The translations under genes were made by a program, and so were the position numbers. 64,000 nt of DNA from contig RPFO01000579.1 of NCBI GenBank assembly GCA_009746045.1, positions 656,160 to 720,159 on the forward strand. The letters run 5' to 3'. The notes beneath the pieces are model-generated. The model was not told the origin of the DNA. It ran no database searches and was given only the letters and a program-made list of their open reading frames with translations. Shown here in pieces: positions 63,630 to 64,000 of this stretch (its first letter is position 1; each line of letters opens with the position of its first letter). This stretch comes from Mesostigma viride. Its lineage: Eukaryota > Streptophyta > Mesostigmatophyceae > Mesostigmatales > Mesostigmataceae.

Positions 63630-64000
63630 GACAGGTGCAGAGAGGGGCAGAGAGAGGCAGAGGGGGGCAGAGAGAGGCAGCGAGAGGCAGCGAGAGGCAG
63701 CGAGAGGCAGAGAGAGGCAGAGAGAGGCAGAGAGAGGCAGAGAGAGGCAGAGAGAGGCAGAGAGAGGCAGAGCGAGGCAGAGAGAGGCAGAGAGAGGCAG
63801 AGAGAGGCAGAGCGAGGCAGAGAGAGGCAGAGCGAGGCAGAGAGAGGCAGAGAGAGGCAGAGAGAGGCAGAGCGAGGCAGAGAGAGGCAGAGAGAGGCAG
63901 AGAGTGCCAGAGAGAGGCAGAGAGAGGCAGAGGAAGGCAGAGGAAGGCAGAGGAAGGCAGAGGAAGGCAGAGAAAGGCAGAGTGAAGCTGAGAGAGGCAG
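63630..64000 (+). repeat. (GAGAGGCAGA)n minisatellite running out of the window
   Basis: A 10-bp unit with GCGAGGCAGA, GGAAGGCAGA and GTGCCAGA variants. All frames stay open, so the 129-residue Arg/Glu/Gln frame starting at 63596 is not accepted as a gene. Confidence 0.95.

Noticed and set aside
63596-63985. Arg/Glu/Gln-rich frame starting MEAAAGATVRRRQ
   Set aside because: It is a minisatellite read-through. It could be part of a real exon only if splicing from the codanin-like exon were shown.

Overview
This window is nuclear DNA from a eukaryote, most likely a photosynthetic one in the green lineage. The grounds are these. Protein-coding exons are GC-rich and interrupted by GT-AG introns. 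Two encoded proteins begin with chloroplast-transit-like N-termini (starts at 42871 + and 61027 -). A fused thiamine-synthesis gene (ThiD-ThiE) of the plant/green-algal type is present, as is a protein of the cyanobacterial/plastid DUF3177 type. Non-coding DNA is full of microsatellites, minisatellites, MITEs and decayed retroelements. A large-genome green alga fits; I cannot name the species.

Layout. 1-7.8 kb: the 3' part of a ThiD-ThiE gene (+), five exons. 7.8-30.7 kb: a repeat-rich, gene-poor region. It holds TIR elements, a short retroposon family with constant TCAAGGAGACAACCAGC end, decayed non-LTR-type ORFs on the minus strand, a Mutator-like transposase pseudogene, one intact membrane-protein ORF (18.1-18.9 kb, -) and one tentative spliced gene (19.4 kb, +). 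30.7-42.05 kb: a PH-domain/coiled-coil protein gene (-), with a 1.9-kb GGGAAGGA microsatellite in one intron. 42.87-45.86 kb: a DUF3177-type plastid membrane protein (+), head-to-head with the PH gene. 47.3-51.8 kb: a hydrolysing-type UDP-GlcNAc 2-epimerase (NeuC/GNE type, -). 52.4-54.4 kb: a MITE and simple repeats. 54.5-61.03 kb: a chloroplast S1-domain RNA-binding protein (-). 61.75 kb to the edge: the first exon of a codanin-1-like gene (+), head-to-head with the S1 gene and running out of the window.

Intron/exon joins were checked by hand. The ThiDE, DUF3177, epimerase and S1 genes each join into one open frame with canonical sites. The PH gene does so except at one junction (39.58/37.72 kb).

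The most striking signal is not a gene. In four independent genes the edges of exons, including the splice site and up to about 40 bp of coding sequence, recur as decaying copies in the neighbouring intron or 3' flank. The true edge always sits against the intact exon, with one to seven progressively damaged echoes beyond it at about 70-400 bp spacing. This looks like repeated local tandem duplication across exon boundaries that lengthens introns without changing the protein.
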